64,000 nucleotides of DNA from contig JAPYXD010000684.1 in the NCBI GenBank assembly GCA_030998225.1, positions 1,614,501-1,678,500 on the forward strand. Reading direction: 5' to 3'. Each line of letters starts with the position of its first letter. Within the stretch, counting starts at the first letter, position 1. Below the pieces are notes generated by a model. The model was not told where the DNA came from, did no database searches, and saw nothing but the letters and a program-made list of their open reading frames with translations. Of the stretch, positions 1-12,080 are shown in pieces. The DNA comes from Diplolepis rosae. Taxonomy: Eukaryota; Arthropoda; Insecta; Hymenoptera; Diplolepididae. Made by a program: the position numbers and the translations under genes.

Positions 1-1422
1 AAAATGTCACGTAAAGAATTTCTTTGAAATATTTTTCTTGAAAAAATGTTTTTAGGATTGTTTTATATTCAAGCCTTTCGTTTTCAAATATATAATATAT
101 TTACCATGTAAAAAAGCTACGTCTTTTCAAATCTAAAATATTTCATTCCAAGAAAATCTCAATTCAGCTTCCCACTTTTTCTGTGTATTTTTAGGTTTTA
201 ACAGGTTTTAATAAAAAATCACTAATAAGGGCTCCCATCTGAGCCAAAATGTCAGATTCATATTAACTTCATCATTTTCGACCAGAAAGTCAATCTTTTC
301 CAACAATAAACCAGTATTTAAGACCAAAGGTCAATACAACTTGCACTTTCAATTAATAGTATAGTACACAAAAAAACTTTTTATATCAATTTTTACTAAA
401 GTATTTTTCAATTTAGTGAAAAACGTATCACTCTAAGACTTTTTGTCAAAAAAAAATACGTTTTTCCCTAAATTGAAAAATACTATAGTAGAAGTTGATA
501 TAAAGAGTTTCTCCGTGTACCTAAAGAAAATAGTATGTATAATGATAAAAATTGAATTAAAATATTATGAATTTTAAATAAAATTGAAATTATATTTAAA
601 AATGTTATACTTAATTTTGTTCTGAATATTTTTAATAAACAAAAAATTTAACAATTTTAATTAAGAATTTCAAAGTGACATGTTTGATAACATGTCTACT
701 ATTATATTGACCCAAATTCATTTAAACTTATAGGTATGAATCATTATTATTTCAGTACAGGATTTTTTTCACGTACTCCTGTATTCTGTTCCGGATATAT
801 TTCTATGTACATAATACGAAAAAATGTAAATAATGAACACTAAATCCAATTCAATTTGAAGAAACATTATTACAAGTACTTATTTGCTGAGGAAATTAAT
901 TCTGATTGTAAATTAGAGTCAACATACAAACTTGTTATTTTTATTTTTTATAATTCCGAAATTCAGCTTTGTAGAAAGGGAGTCTAATGTGGATATATGA
1001 TTAAATATTATTTATATTCATTTATTAAAATGATTGATTAAAATTAAAATTTATTCATTCATTAAAATTTAATACTTGATTTTTAAATTTATTCATTTAT
1101 TAATTAAAATTTAATAATTTATTATTAAATTATATTTAATTATAATATAATTATAATATAATATTTAATAATTAATTATAATTTAGTATTATATTTAATT
1201 AATTAATGTTTAATGACTACCAATAAGCTTCTGATATTAAAATCAATAAAAAAATTCAAAATCAAACTCATCATATTATACGCCCAAATGTTCAACATCA
1301 TATATTGCGTTTTATCGCTGGACTTGAATATTTTCAATTTATACAGCTTAAGCAAATGTAAGCTTGTGTGTATTCGAGAGGATTGAGGGGTACGGGGAGA
1401 GTTATGGACAGCGCTCCTAAGG
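1..1422. repeat. Interspersed repeat A, copy 1 (left end outside window)
   Basis: This stretch is nearly identical to 40946-42507. The match runs through the motif CTCCTAAG near 1415-1422 and then stops abruptly: this copy passes into P-element-like DNA, the other into unrelated sequence. It begins with the right part of a palindromic MITE (compare 40715-41219). At about 366-520 it holds a MITE ending in TTTCTCCGTG whose centre is deleted relative to the copy at 41308-41597. The rest is very AT-rich, including runs of TTAATTAA-like sequence at 1070-1210. No coding potential was seen. Confidence 0.85.
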
Positions 1423-1547
1423 TTTAGTTGGCGAACTACTTTGATCGGTCAAATCGCCGCCAGAGGTGTACGGGGGGACCTGAACATTTTCGCCGGACGC
1501 GCCGTCTACAATCTTCGCGGGGAAATAGGCCTGCACCGCATCTAGGT

Positions 1548-1640
1548 GGGGGGCGTTCACATTTCGAGGCCAAAACGTGAGCTTCCATAAACCGCCGCAC
1601 CGAGCGCTGCAATCTAGAAGTAAGGTTGGAGCACGGCGCT
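1548..1640. repeat. Subterminal inverted repeat, left arm of P-like element 1
   Basis: The reverse complement of this segment aligns with 6931-7022, including a shared 17-base block around CTGCAATCTAGAAGTAA. It is much richer in G and C than its surroundings. Subterminal inverted repeats of this sort are known as transposase-binding regions in P elements; that role here is inferred. Confidence 0.65.
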
Positions 1641-1747
1641 CAAATTTGAAAATCAAGACTTTAATTTTTCGCTTCTATAAAATTTTTTATTTGATTAAAC
1701 ATCACAAGACTATACTTTGTTTGAATAAGCATTATATGTATTGACAA

Positions 1748-4700
1748 TTAACAAGTCAAAGATAAAAAAAACTTTGATTTACGGGGATAAAAGTGTAAAC
1801 ATTGGGCTGGATGTTCTAAGCAAGGAAAAGTGAATTTATAAGATGAAAAAACTTCTTCCATAACAAAGTCAAACACATGTACAGATGTGACGTGCTTAGC
1901 AAAGCAATGTTCTATGAAACTAATAAGATCAAAAAATTTGAAATTACTATACACTAGTCCTCCTTTTGATTTAATATTGACCAATTTAGCGATGGATTTC
2001 GTTGAACTCGTAGTCGTTAATGCGTTGCGACATGTTTCACAGCCACTGTATTTTTTCAAAATCTGTCTACATAAATATCCTATAAAACAATAGATATAAA
2101 AGCATTAATATTGAAAATTACAATTTGGGATATATCCTCAATTGTATTGGCGGACATAAAAATGTTTATACATTGTAAACATTAACATAAACTACATAAC
2201 AAATTTTACCTCAAATGTTCGTGGAAGATGATGAATAGGCTATACTTTACTGAAACATTTAATTTGCTATAAATTAACTACTGTTGCAGGGCAGACTTAA
2301 CAAAAAGCTTAATATGTACATAAACAATATTTATGTAAGAGCTAGGTTATTTTAGTTATAGTTCCGTTCATGTTAGTCACATTTGACTCTAAATATTAGT
2401 AATTACATTATTTTCAAAGCGTTAAATTTTCGAAGCATAATAATACTTTTGTGACACATAACAGTTTAAGCATGATAAAAATGTTCATTGTTTAAAAAAA
2501 TTAGACCTGTTGCATAATATACTACGCAATCGATGGTTTCAGGTTTTGAGTAGTCGTGATCTTCCAAAATATCGTCAATGTCCCAATCTTCTTTAATTAT
2601 AACTTCATCTAATTTTCTTTTTATAGATTCAACTTGAGCTGTATAATCAAGTGAGTCTTTATCACGTAACGCTTTCAAAAGAGCCAAGGTAATTAGATTT
2701 TTTGGACTGTTTTCGTTTGTCACCGAGCAATTTCCATACATAGGAGGTTTTAAAATACTGTATACTGATAGTATCTTATATAGCGATAGGAAAGTAGAAC
2801 ACGATGGATGATCATTACAACCAGCAGCTTGCCGTGCAGTTCCAAAGAATTTCTGTAGATATTAGTATAAATGATGGGATCAATTAAAAATAATTGATCA
2901 CGTAAAAAGTTCGTAGTGAACTTAATAAAATCTAATCGTAACGAATTATTATTTTATGTGTTGACAAGTTACCCACTTCCAAATTGTCCTGATTTACTCT
3001 GCCAGTCAATAAATACTTGAAGTCATAATTTTCTATCATGTAATCACAAAGACCTAAGGTAGAATGGAGAGAAAGTCTTAAATTTTCAGCTGTGGCCTCT
3101 GTTAGAAACTCATCTTCAGATATTTTCTTTTCTCGAAAATTCTTTTCCCATTCATTTAACCAGTCTATAGAAGTCTGTATAACCTGCCATAATAATCAAA
3201 GTAAGTTCAGCAAATGTTTTACACCAAGAAAATTGAAAAAAGTTTCAAACAATTTTTTTTCATTGCAAGACCGAATACTATACCTTATAGTCTTTGTTAT
3301 TTGGAGTGAGTCCTTGATTGGGAGTTTTCCTATTCATAGCGTCAAACATACTATCAATTTTTAAGGTAAAATTTACAGTTGCTTCGCAGCCTTCAAAGTC
3401 AGGAATATTTTGAGAGTTGTAAAAAGTAAGTGCATCTGCAACAGATTTACTAAAAACCTAAAAAAAATTTATTCATATAAGATTTTGTTTACGTCAATGT
3501 TATGTTTAATTATTTTTTAAGGTCAATTTACAATGTTGCAAGAAATATTATTTAAAAATTTTTTTTAACAATATATGAATTATGAAATAAAAAATTATTC
3601 GACTCTTTGCCATATCTTATCAAAAACTCACTTGTGTAGCTAAAAATACGCGCATTTTAGTCGCCGAATCAAGCTGCACATGTCTTTTAGTTATCTTCGG
3701 AGCTACTCTATCAAAAGCTGGTAGCTTTATATCAGTCATATATAGGTGCTCTATAAATTTCCAATCAACGTAATCTTCATTCGGACCAAGCTGCAAGTTA
3801 TTAAATAATTTCAATCGTGAATGATTACTTAAAATTTCGTATACTTATACTTGGAAGAATTGCATTTTAAGACTTACTTTCAATCTACGTTTATCATGTA
3901 AACGATTTCTTATATTTTTTATGATATGCGGGACGTCAGAAAAAACAAATACTTTTCTAGTGTTATCATTGGGATGTACAAACCAGTTTTTAGTATTTTT
4001 TAGTTTTCCATTTACGCCAAGCTTCGTATTCATTTTTTTGTTGGTCGAAGCTCCATCCGAAATTATGGCATGAATTTTGGCTCCACAATCTTCAAGAAAA
4101 ATAATTCCTTTGACTACAATTTTAGCTAATTCTTCACCTTTTACTGGCCCATTAGAAGCAAAAACTGCCACGGTTTGTGTATACGACGATGCCAATGGCT
4201 GGAACATTAATAATAAGCCGTGGGTAGCTTGATCGTTTATATTTTCTGCTTTGGGACCATCATCACCAAAATCAGTTAAACCACTGAACGTAAGATTTTT
4301 TGAGGAAACTGTAACTGACTTACGCAAATTTATTTCATCAAGAACAAGTACTCCGTATTTCTCGATAGGCTTTTTCGATTGCAAATGTTTTTTAAACAAA
4401 GTTTGAAATTTTTTATCAAAACCACACTTTGTATCTATTAAAGAGAAATATCGTCTAACAGTTCTCATACATGGTAAAGGTATGATATTATTCCTCCGTA
4501 AAAACTCATAAGTAGAAGGAGACCTTATGTTCAATAGCATACACATCATCAACCATTCTTCAGAGTATCTTTGACCTTTGGGCTTTCTCTTAGAACAATT
4601 AAGAATTTCTTTCATTGTCATCTTCTGCGTGTCGTTAATTTTATGCAATTTACAAATCCTATCAAAAGTTTCCTCTTTCATTGCAGAAATTCTATCGTGA

Positions 4701-6783
4701 CATTTCTGAAGTGCTGCATTCAAAACTTTGACTTCTTTTTGTGCTCTTCTTCTTAATCTTTTTTCTCGTGCTAACTGTTTCTTCATAATAAAAACACCAT
4801 TTCTATCAGCAAATTTGGATTTAATATTAATTTTCTGTTTTTTACTATTTTCTGTCGAGTAAAATTTATTCTTGATTGATTTTCTAGATCTCTGACAAGA
4901 AGTGCATCGTTTACTTTTACTTAGTAAAGTACATTTTTTGTCTCGCCACACTCCACATGTATTTTTCAACGATTCGGAACTGAATAAAAATGTTTTGTCA
5001 AGAGCACCGATACCCTCACATACGCGCATTTTTTGAAAACTTATCAATGTAGGAATTAAAATTGATCCTTTATTAATTTGAGATGGCATCTCAGGCAAAT
5101 CGACTTCAGTGCCATGAACATAGTACGTTAAGTTATGGCTAAAACGATCTATTTTAATGTTCTTTTGTAAAATGTCAACTTTTTTATTGTTTATGGTTTG
5201 CGAAATCACATAAGTGAATATGATGTGATTGTCAGTGTTAGCTGAAACTCCCCATTGCAGAAGTACGATCAATGCTTCATCTGAGCCAAAAACTAGAAAA
5301 TAGTATATACTGTTGATATAAAACAAATTCTTTAAAATGCTACAAAATATTTATTTGATATACTTGTTCTAATGTTTGTTTTAAATAGATAAATCGTTAA
5401 AAAACTATATGACAAATTTATAATCATTGTAAATAATACATTAAGCGTCAAGAACATCATAATAAATAGTGTAATAAATTGACTCACAGATTTCACTGTT
5501 ATATTTTATTTCCTTGGTTAAAATAGCTTCTGCATAGTTATGATCCACATTCATTCTTTTACCTTCGAATAAAAATGTATTGAACTTATCTCCACAATTT
5601 TTTGGTTCCTCAATGTCTAATGTATCTTTTTGTTTTGCTGCAGTACATAATAAATAAATGTAGTAATACGCTTGAAAGTACACATAATGAAAGAAGTAGA
5701 AATAATAATGAATAATATTTTGGATACATTAACGGAACAATTTTTTATGAACAATGGAGATGAATGAGAAACTAAGCCAATGGTAGTCGAAACATTATAT
5801 TGATTACCAGAATGATTTGAATATTTCATTGATGCACAAACATTACCAGTAGTCTCAATGCAAATTTGACTAGGTATGGCAGAACTGATATCACATTGAT
5901 CACTATTTGCCTCATTGAAACTATTTGTACGCTCTGCACCTGTAATAATTTCTGCAATAAATCAGTTTGCTCGTATGAAGTATATTTACATTTATTCAAA
6001 TTGTAGAGCAGTTCCCCTGTTGCCCATTATACTGTGATATACATTATTAATAGACGTCTGTACCATTAATATGCACACTAGAATCATTAGAGCTCACCAA
6101 TTCCAAATCAATGGCAACATTATTTATATCAATATCCATCTCTACTAAAATAAATAAAACACCAGTATATCTGATTTATCCTTTCATTCAAAACTGATTT
6201 TGAAAATCAATATTAATTTACCAGACTCTTCTTGATAAAAGTTTCTACTAATATTATTTAAGAAAATTTTCCCTCCAGCGCATTTGTCCATTTTTTCATC
6301 TTTTTTACAATCAATGGTAGAGCATTGAATACCATTTACTTCCAAATCTCTTGATAAATGTACTTTGCCTTCAATGAAAATTGATGGAACAACAGTTTCA
6401 TCTTTCAAATAATGTCTCTTAAATGGTACCTTGAAAAAAATATATGAAATAATTTCAAAGATCGAATATCCCTCAAGTTCTTAAAAATATTTGTTTATAC
6501 ATGATATATCAAGTAAGTGTTCTATACTCACATTCAATATTTCATTCCCAAATTTGTCATACTTCTTTAGACTGCTTTTTATGACACATTTTTTGAAATG
6601 TTTTTCACAAACTACCTGCCCAGGTTTTAATTCTGATAACGTAGGTATCACACTACGAATAGCTTCTTCCCATTCTTTTCTGCGCTTTTCATCCTTTGGA
6701 ACTTTGAATATAGAAACTGAATTGTTGTCTAATTTGTGGAGTTTGCGCGATTCACAATTAGGAATAATACACGCTGAGGGCAT
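1748..6783 (-). CDS. P-element/THAP9-like transposase, multi-exon
   Basis: This gene encodes a cut-and-paste transposase of the P-element superfamily. The first exon (about 6783-6534) holds a C2CH THAP zinc finger: it starts MPSAC with C-x4-C, later CEKH, and ends at a GTGAGT donor. Exon 2 (about 6429-6222) supplies the THAP-typical VPSIF motif. Small exons follow around 6140-5440. The main exon (about 5292-3878) carries a basic/coiled stretch and the RNase H-like catalytic region, with LDEINLR and ISDGASTN as probable acidic active-site segments and a GTAAGT donor. Further exons lie near 3790-3632, 3457-3284, 3183-2975, 2852-2466 and 2081-1748, the last ending in the cysteine-containing C-terminal module. 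Most joins have consensus splice sites and no stop breaks an exon I examined. Exon limits are approximate and unverified. Confidence 0.8.
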
Positions 6784-6930
6784 TTTTAATAAAAAAAAAC
6801 AGCACATCAATTCATAAATACAATGAATATCATTTTCACAAAAGTTTTATCTAAACGTGATCTAAACAGTATGATTACAGTAAAGAGCTTTGCCGCGCCG
6901 GTAGTAGCAGTGCTCGGATCTCGGAATAGG

Positions 6931-7022
6931 CTAGATTTACTTCTAGATTGCAGCGCCCCAAGCAGCCGACTCGGGAACTACACGGTTTGGCCACAAAATC
7001 GTGACACCCACGGCCACGGCCA
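6931..7022. repeat. Subterminal inverted repeat, right arm of P-like element 1
   Basis: Inverted partner of 1548-1640. The GCAGCGCCCC block resembles the CAGCGCCCCTAGCGGCC block near the right ends of the P-like MITE copies at about 10516 and 20360, suggesting related element families. Confidence 0.6.
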
Positions 7023-7171
7023 ATGCTATAGCCCTAGAGTGTCCAGACCTGTGTATACGACCGTGATAAAAACAGAAAGTGTTAAACGTCGTAAACAGAG
7101 GTTAGAAAAGCGGATATTGCAAAAGGAAGCGCAAGAATCTTTGAAATTCTGAGGATACGATTCACGAGAAA

Positions 7172-8304
7172 ATGGAATTTGAAATTTTCGAAAATGAGGC
7201 TGAATCACAACAAACTTCTGATATCGAAAAATACTTAAATGTCGACGGGAAAATGTACATGTACCTAGGTCTCACAACTGATAAAAATGAGAGAAAGTTT
7301 GCTGACGTTGGCGTACAAGTAGCTAACGATCTGCTAGAAAATTATTTTAAAGATGTATGCGTCGAAGTGAAAAGCGGGGACCTGAAATCTAGTTTCGTAG
7401 ATTGCATCAAAACCGATGCGAACTTAAGCACAGTGACAGGTATCGAATCTTTCTCGATTCTCGCGTGTATTTTACAATTGCTTCTTGCTTTCATGTGGAC
7501 CTAGATAACGGAACGGTCAAAATGAGTTTGCGTGATAAAATTGTCATGACGTATTTGAAACTGAAGCACAATGTATCGTATGCTTTGTTGGCAGTTTCAT
7601 TCGATTGTTGTAGTGAAAGTCACTGCGCTCGAATTTTTGAGCAAACAATTTGTTTATTAAATGCAAGTTTGAAACCAGCTATTCCATGGCCTTCACGAGA
7701 TGAAATTTCAAAAAACATTCCACTATGCTTCAAAGATTTCCGTAGTGTTAGAATTGTGTTGGACTGTACTGAAACTTGTATTCAAAATCCGAAAAATCTC
7801 TGTTGTAAAATATTAACTTACTCACACCACAAAAAAGGTGAAACCATCAAATTTCTAACAGGAGTTACTCCAGCGGGAAATATTTCGTTTGTTAGTCAGC
7901 CGTACGGCGGAAGGGCTTCTGATAAAGCTATATTTGAGCAGAGCGAACTCATTAATTTACTGGAATCTGGAGATGAAATAATGGTAGACAAGGGATTCTT
8001 GATTGACAATGTTTGCGACTTACATGGATTTAAATGTATAAGGCCACCATTTCTGAGAAATAAATAACAGTTTTCCAAAGCAGAATCACTTTTGACGCAA
8101 AACATTGCTAGTGCGAGAGTACACATTGAGAGATCTAATCAGCGAATAAAAAATTTCAAAGTTGACGGTGGCGTTATAACAAGTCATCTTGTAAGATTTG
8201 TCTCTGAAATTTTCACAGTAATATGTGCTACTGTTAATTTATCAGCTCCAATTTTGAGCGACGACAAATTCATGCCTTCAAATGAAAACCCCTGAAAAAG
8301 AAAT
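7172..8304 (+). pseudogene. DDE_Tnp_4 (HARBI1/ISL2EU-type) transposase, broken
   Basis: The frame beginning MEFEIFENEAES runs to about 7490. From about 7500 the homologous protein continues in another frame (LRDKIVMTYLKLKHN) through the catalytic core: VLDCTETCIQNPKN, then KFLTGVTPAGNISFVSQPYG, then GDEIMVDKGF. These are the three acidic segments of the DDE_Tnp_4 family. A TAA at 8065-8067 interrupts this frame, which continues with the C-terminal region (ARVHIERSNQRIKNFK) to a stop near 8295. One frameshift plus one nonsense codon make it a pseudogene. Related proteins often carry an N-terminal THAP domain; none is present upstream, where the P-like element ends. Terminal repeats were not identified. 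Confidence 0.75.
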
Positions 8305-9094
8305 ATATCTAGCAATATGACCCGAACCGCTGGGGTCAAATTTGTATGTTGCTTTCGCACGTAATATGATGTAACTTTTGTAGTTGCTTTTGACAAGAAG
8401 ACAATAGAACTGTAAATAAAGTGAATTAACTTACACATATTAATATATGTAATTGAGTAAATAGACCACAGAGAAACCTTACTTTTATAAATTTATTCAA
8501 GAACAACGTAGTTTTATACGAAATTTGTTATCATTGCACGACCTTAAAATCCTTTAATTTATACATTATTGATGTAATATTACCGTACAAATGTCACAAA
8601 TCAATATGATTATGGAATCAATTGAAAAAAGGTAAATGAATATAAAATAATCAATAATCAAATTAATAATATGATCAATATCTTCAAATCAATGTAAAAA
8701 AATTCAATAGTGTTTCATCGGCAGTACAGTTTCTGGGAAAAGTATGCAGTAATGTACAGAAAGCGAGATAATGAACGTAAACATTTTATTCATAGATCAA
8801 CACAAATATGTAACATATGTAGCTTTACAATAAAAATATGATCCTTTTCAACTGACACAGGTTTTTCTTTAAATACATATTCCTATAATTGAATAACAGT
8901 GTTATAGTTTCTACTACTTTAGCATGTGATCCCACTTACATATCTCACTGATTGTCACAATCATATTTTAACTTTTCGCTTAATTTTCAACAAAAAAAAA
9001 CGATTTTTCCCATTGCTGTCAATGTTGAAGTGTACTTTACGTCGGCCATATTTGAACACCTGATATTTTGGCCACGCCCCCATGTCAGATCCCA
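8305..9094. other. AT-rich stretch with no recognisable feature
   Basis: Non-coding sequence between the DDE pseudogene and a MITE. No open frame of note, RNA gene or repeat was recognised. Confidence 0.5.
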
Positions 9095-9104
9095 ATTATA
9101 GATA

Positions 9105-9813
9105 GGGATGGGCGATCTTCAAAAAAAAGAATCGATTCTGAAATTATTGATTCAATTTTTTCGATTAATCGGTTAAAAAGATCGACTTTTGAATCGATCT
9201 TCAAAAATCGATACCTTTTTCTGAAAATGATAAATTTCTGTAAAATAACCTTTTTTTAAAATGTTTTATAACAATTGGAGATATAATTGTTACTTGCATA
9301 TTTTGTGAATTCAAATTATCAAAATAAAAAAGTGTTTATACCAATAAGAAAGGAAATTAGGCTTAAAAAACAAACTATATTTGCGAATCAGGAACGTTTT
9401 TTATTTTTTAAAATTGCACAATTTCTAAAGCAATGCGTATTATAAGTGATAAAGTTTCTAACATAAATATGAAGTATTACTATAAAGTTTATAATATTAA
9501 TATACTTTGAACTTTGCATATCACTTAAAGTATTATTTATGATAAAATTTCTGGCATAAATATGAAGTATTATTATAAAGTTTATAATATTAATATACTT
9601 TGTATATCACATTAAGGATATTCTCGTGGTTGACCCCTTGATCTCACTTTTGAACTAAAAAACAGTTCATAGGAACAGTTCATAGAAATAGGAAACAGGA
9701 AAAAAAGAAAGGAGAATCGTTCGTAAAGACCGAAAAAAAAATATCAATCCAACCGATTAATCGAGTAAAAAAGATCGATCTCCGTAGAATCGAATCGAGA
9801 TTGCCCATCCCTG
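9105..9813. mobile_element. MITE with GGGATGGGC/GCCCATCCC ends, copy 1
   Basis: Terminal inverted repeats start GGGATGGGC and end GCCCATCCC, followed inward by ATCGATT-rich inverted sequence. The 10-bp word ATTATAGATA flanks both sides (9095-9104 and 9814-9823), a likely target duplication with one or two ambiguous bases. The interior carries two tandem units of about 92 bp (from about 9450). The ends resemble hAT-type MITEs; that assignment is tentative. Confidence 0.75.
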
Positions 9814-10599
9814 ATTATAGATAAAATACACATAATAAATTATGTGCATATGAGATCTAAATATCCATTATATTATTATGAAATATAGTATATTATGTTG
9901 ATTATTATTTATTACAAACATCTTTGTTCTTAGTGTTTTCAAATACTTTTATAAAGGAATTTTATAAATTCTTTATATTTGTTACTTTTTCAAATGTACG
10001 TTCATTCCTTATGTGAAGGTTTTGTTCATAAAAATGTAATGTTTTCAATTACTGAGAAGTTTTAAAATATAAAATACAAAATGTCCTATAATAAAATCTA
10101 ATTTTTCTAACAAAATCAAGATGATATAATTAATACCCGTATTATAATTCAATTTGATGGAATTTCAATAGCCAATTTTTCTATTATAATATGTAAGACT
10201 GATATAATATCAATAATATTGATAATATAAATAAATATTGTATTTTTATTTAATAATCACAATGTAAATATTAATGTTAAAACGAAGATAACAGAACTTT
10301 GATTTCAATTTCCAGCCAGAATTATAAAGACAATTTTCGCCCAAATTCCAAGCATATTACCCTTTATATCAGTAAAAATTGCTTTAAATAATATTTAAAA
10401 CTTTGCAGTTTAATGTGTTGTAAAAAAAATATGATCAAGTAGTTTTTATCCCCAAAAATTTAATTTTTATGCATTTTTCCCATGCATTAAAATGAATTCA
10501 GGCCTCATGAACAATCAGCGCCCCTAGCGGCCACGGTCAATTCTTGTGACATTTTCGTTTCGCGGATTACGGGCATTCTGGCTAAGATGCAGGGGGCTG
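9814..10599. mobile_element. Right half of P-like MITE (partial copy)
   Basis: Nearly identical to 19661-20444, ending in the same CAGCGCCCCTAGCGGCC block and GGGGGCTG terminus. The left half present in the other copy (18454-18847) is missing: homology starts exactly at the nested MITE at 9105. No matching duplication was found next to this copy. Confidence 0.75.
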
Positions 10600-12080
10600 G
10601 CAAAAACGGAGGAGTTGGATAGGGCTGCGACTGTACATACATATTTAAGATCTTAATAAGTTGAAATATAATTGGTTATAATAATTCTCCAATTTTTCGA
10701 AGTTAAATTGTAATTAAAATTTATAGTTTAAATATAATCATTAATTAAATTAATATTTCATTTTAAATATTCATTGAAAAAAAAATTACTAAGACTTTTT
10801 ACAAAAATATGAGGACCCTCCAAAGACGGTGTTCAAGACGGCCCTGACCATGCACATTTCTCGACTAATAATGTGAAGCGTCAGAGTGGGATGTTCGTTA
10901 GGAGACTGTTGGCTACGATCAGCCCCGTCCGACTCAAAAAAAGATGGCCGGTCCTTATTGCTATGCGTTTCTATCTTACTATTTTCGTCGCACGGCGGCG
11001 CTTTCCGCGTGTAGGCCTACAATAACATGTATTCTAATGGGAGAAATGTTTAAAACATTTTTAATTTAAACATTTACGAAGTTTAAAGACGAATTACTTC
11101 AAAAATTTATTATTTTTGTTAGTATAGATTATTTCTAGAGTGTTAATTATATGTATAAAATAATGGAAGGAGAGAAATAAATTGTGAAATAATTAAATTT
11201 TTTGTGTAAGGATTTTCAAAAGTTAGTTGTCTTATCAACGAATAACACGAATAATGGACGTAAATTATGTTAAATAGGAAAAGAAAATTTGATATATATT
11301 AGAGTTATTAAAAATTTGTTGAATAAGGGAAATGAATAAATATATCAAGTGTGAAAAATACATTTTTGGGTCTGAAAGACTGAACGGTATATATATTTCT
11401 TTTTCACATTTATGAAATACATATATCAATTTCAGTATTAATAAAATACATAATTTATTAATAGAATAAAATGAAGTAGAACATTGATTTATTGCTTTTT
11501 TCAAAAGCATATAAAATTTTAACACAGTAAAACAATAATTTAAATAAAACATAGCTCTGAGTCTCTTTCGCAATAAAAAACTTTAATTTAATAAATAATA
11601 TACGTTAGAAGGCTAACAAACTAAGTATCACACAGCTTTGCTGCTTTTCTTTTCAAGGCGCTTTCTTTCGTAATCTCAGCTTTTTCTTGACGATTCTAAT
11701 TCTAATTTGCAAGTATTATTGCACAATGTTTACTTAAATTCGCAGAAAATCAACTCAAATGCATTTCTGTTACGATGATGCTATTCAAAGAGACATTCTA
11801 CTTTGCATTAACAATAAATTTTGTTTCATGCGATTTGTTTAAAATTAGCTTAGTTATGTATATTTTTCTCTAATTTTACTTTTGTGAAGGAAATTATTCT
11901 TCTGGAAAACAGGCTTACTAATTCAAGGAATAATTGGGAAAAATTTTGGAATTAATTTGAAAATAAATTTTTCTTACAATAAAAGGTAAGCAAATTAGCT
12001 AATGTAACATCTTCATATTTTCATTTATTTATTTGAACTAAAAGCATCCCAAACATAAAGGAACTCAAGAATAATAAGAG

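Larger units (their letters stand above)
1423..7060 (-). mobile_element. P-element-like DNA transposon 1, apparently autonomous
   Basis: The element is defined by a THAP-domain transposase gene on the minus strand flanked by inverted, GC-richer subterminal sequences. About 90 bp at 1548-1640 is the inverted counterpart of 6931-7022; both share the core CTGCAATCTAGAAGTAA and GGCCAAA blocks. Outer ends could not be fixed: I found no clean terminal inverted repeat or 8-bp duplication. The left limit is placed where repeat A stops, and the right limit just before the neighbouring DDE gene. It is not obviously deleted internally, unlike the other P-like copies in the window. Confidence 0.7.

Noticed and set aside
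1417..1656. 79-codon minus-strand frame at the P-like element's left end
   Set aside because: It covers the GC-rich subterminal inverted repeat, which is open by composition; the transposase gene already ends at 1748.
3092..3364. 90-codon plus-strand frame
   Set aside because: Antisense to exons of the P-like transposase at 2975-3457.
6823..7152. 109-codon plus-strand frame before the DDE pseudogene
   Set aside because: Mostly the P-like element's subterminal repeat; only the last 25 codons (basic, coiled) might belong to the DDE gene, which is too little to support a call.
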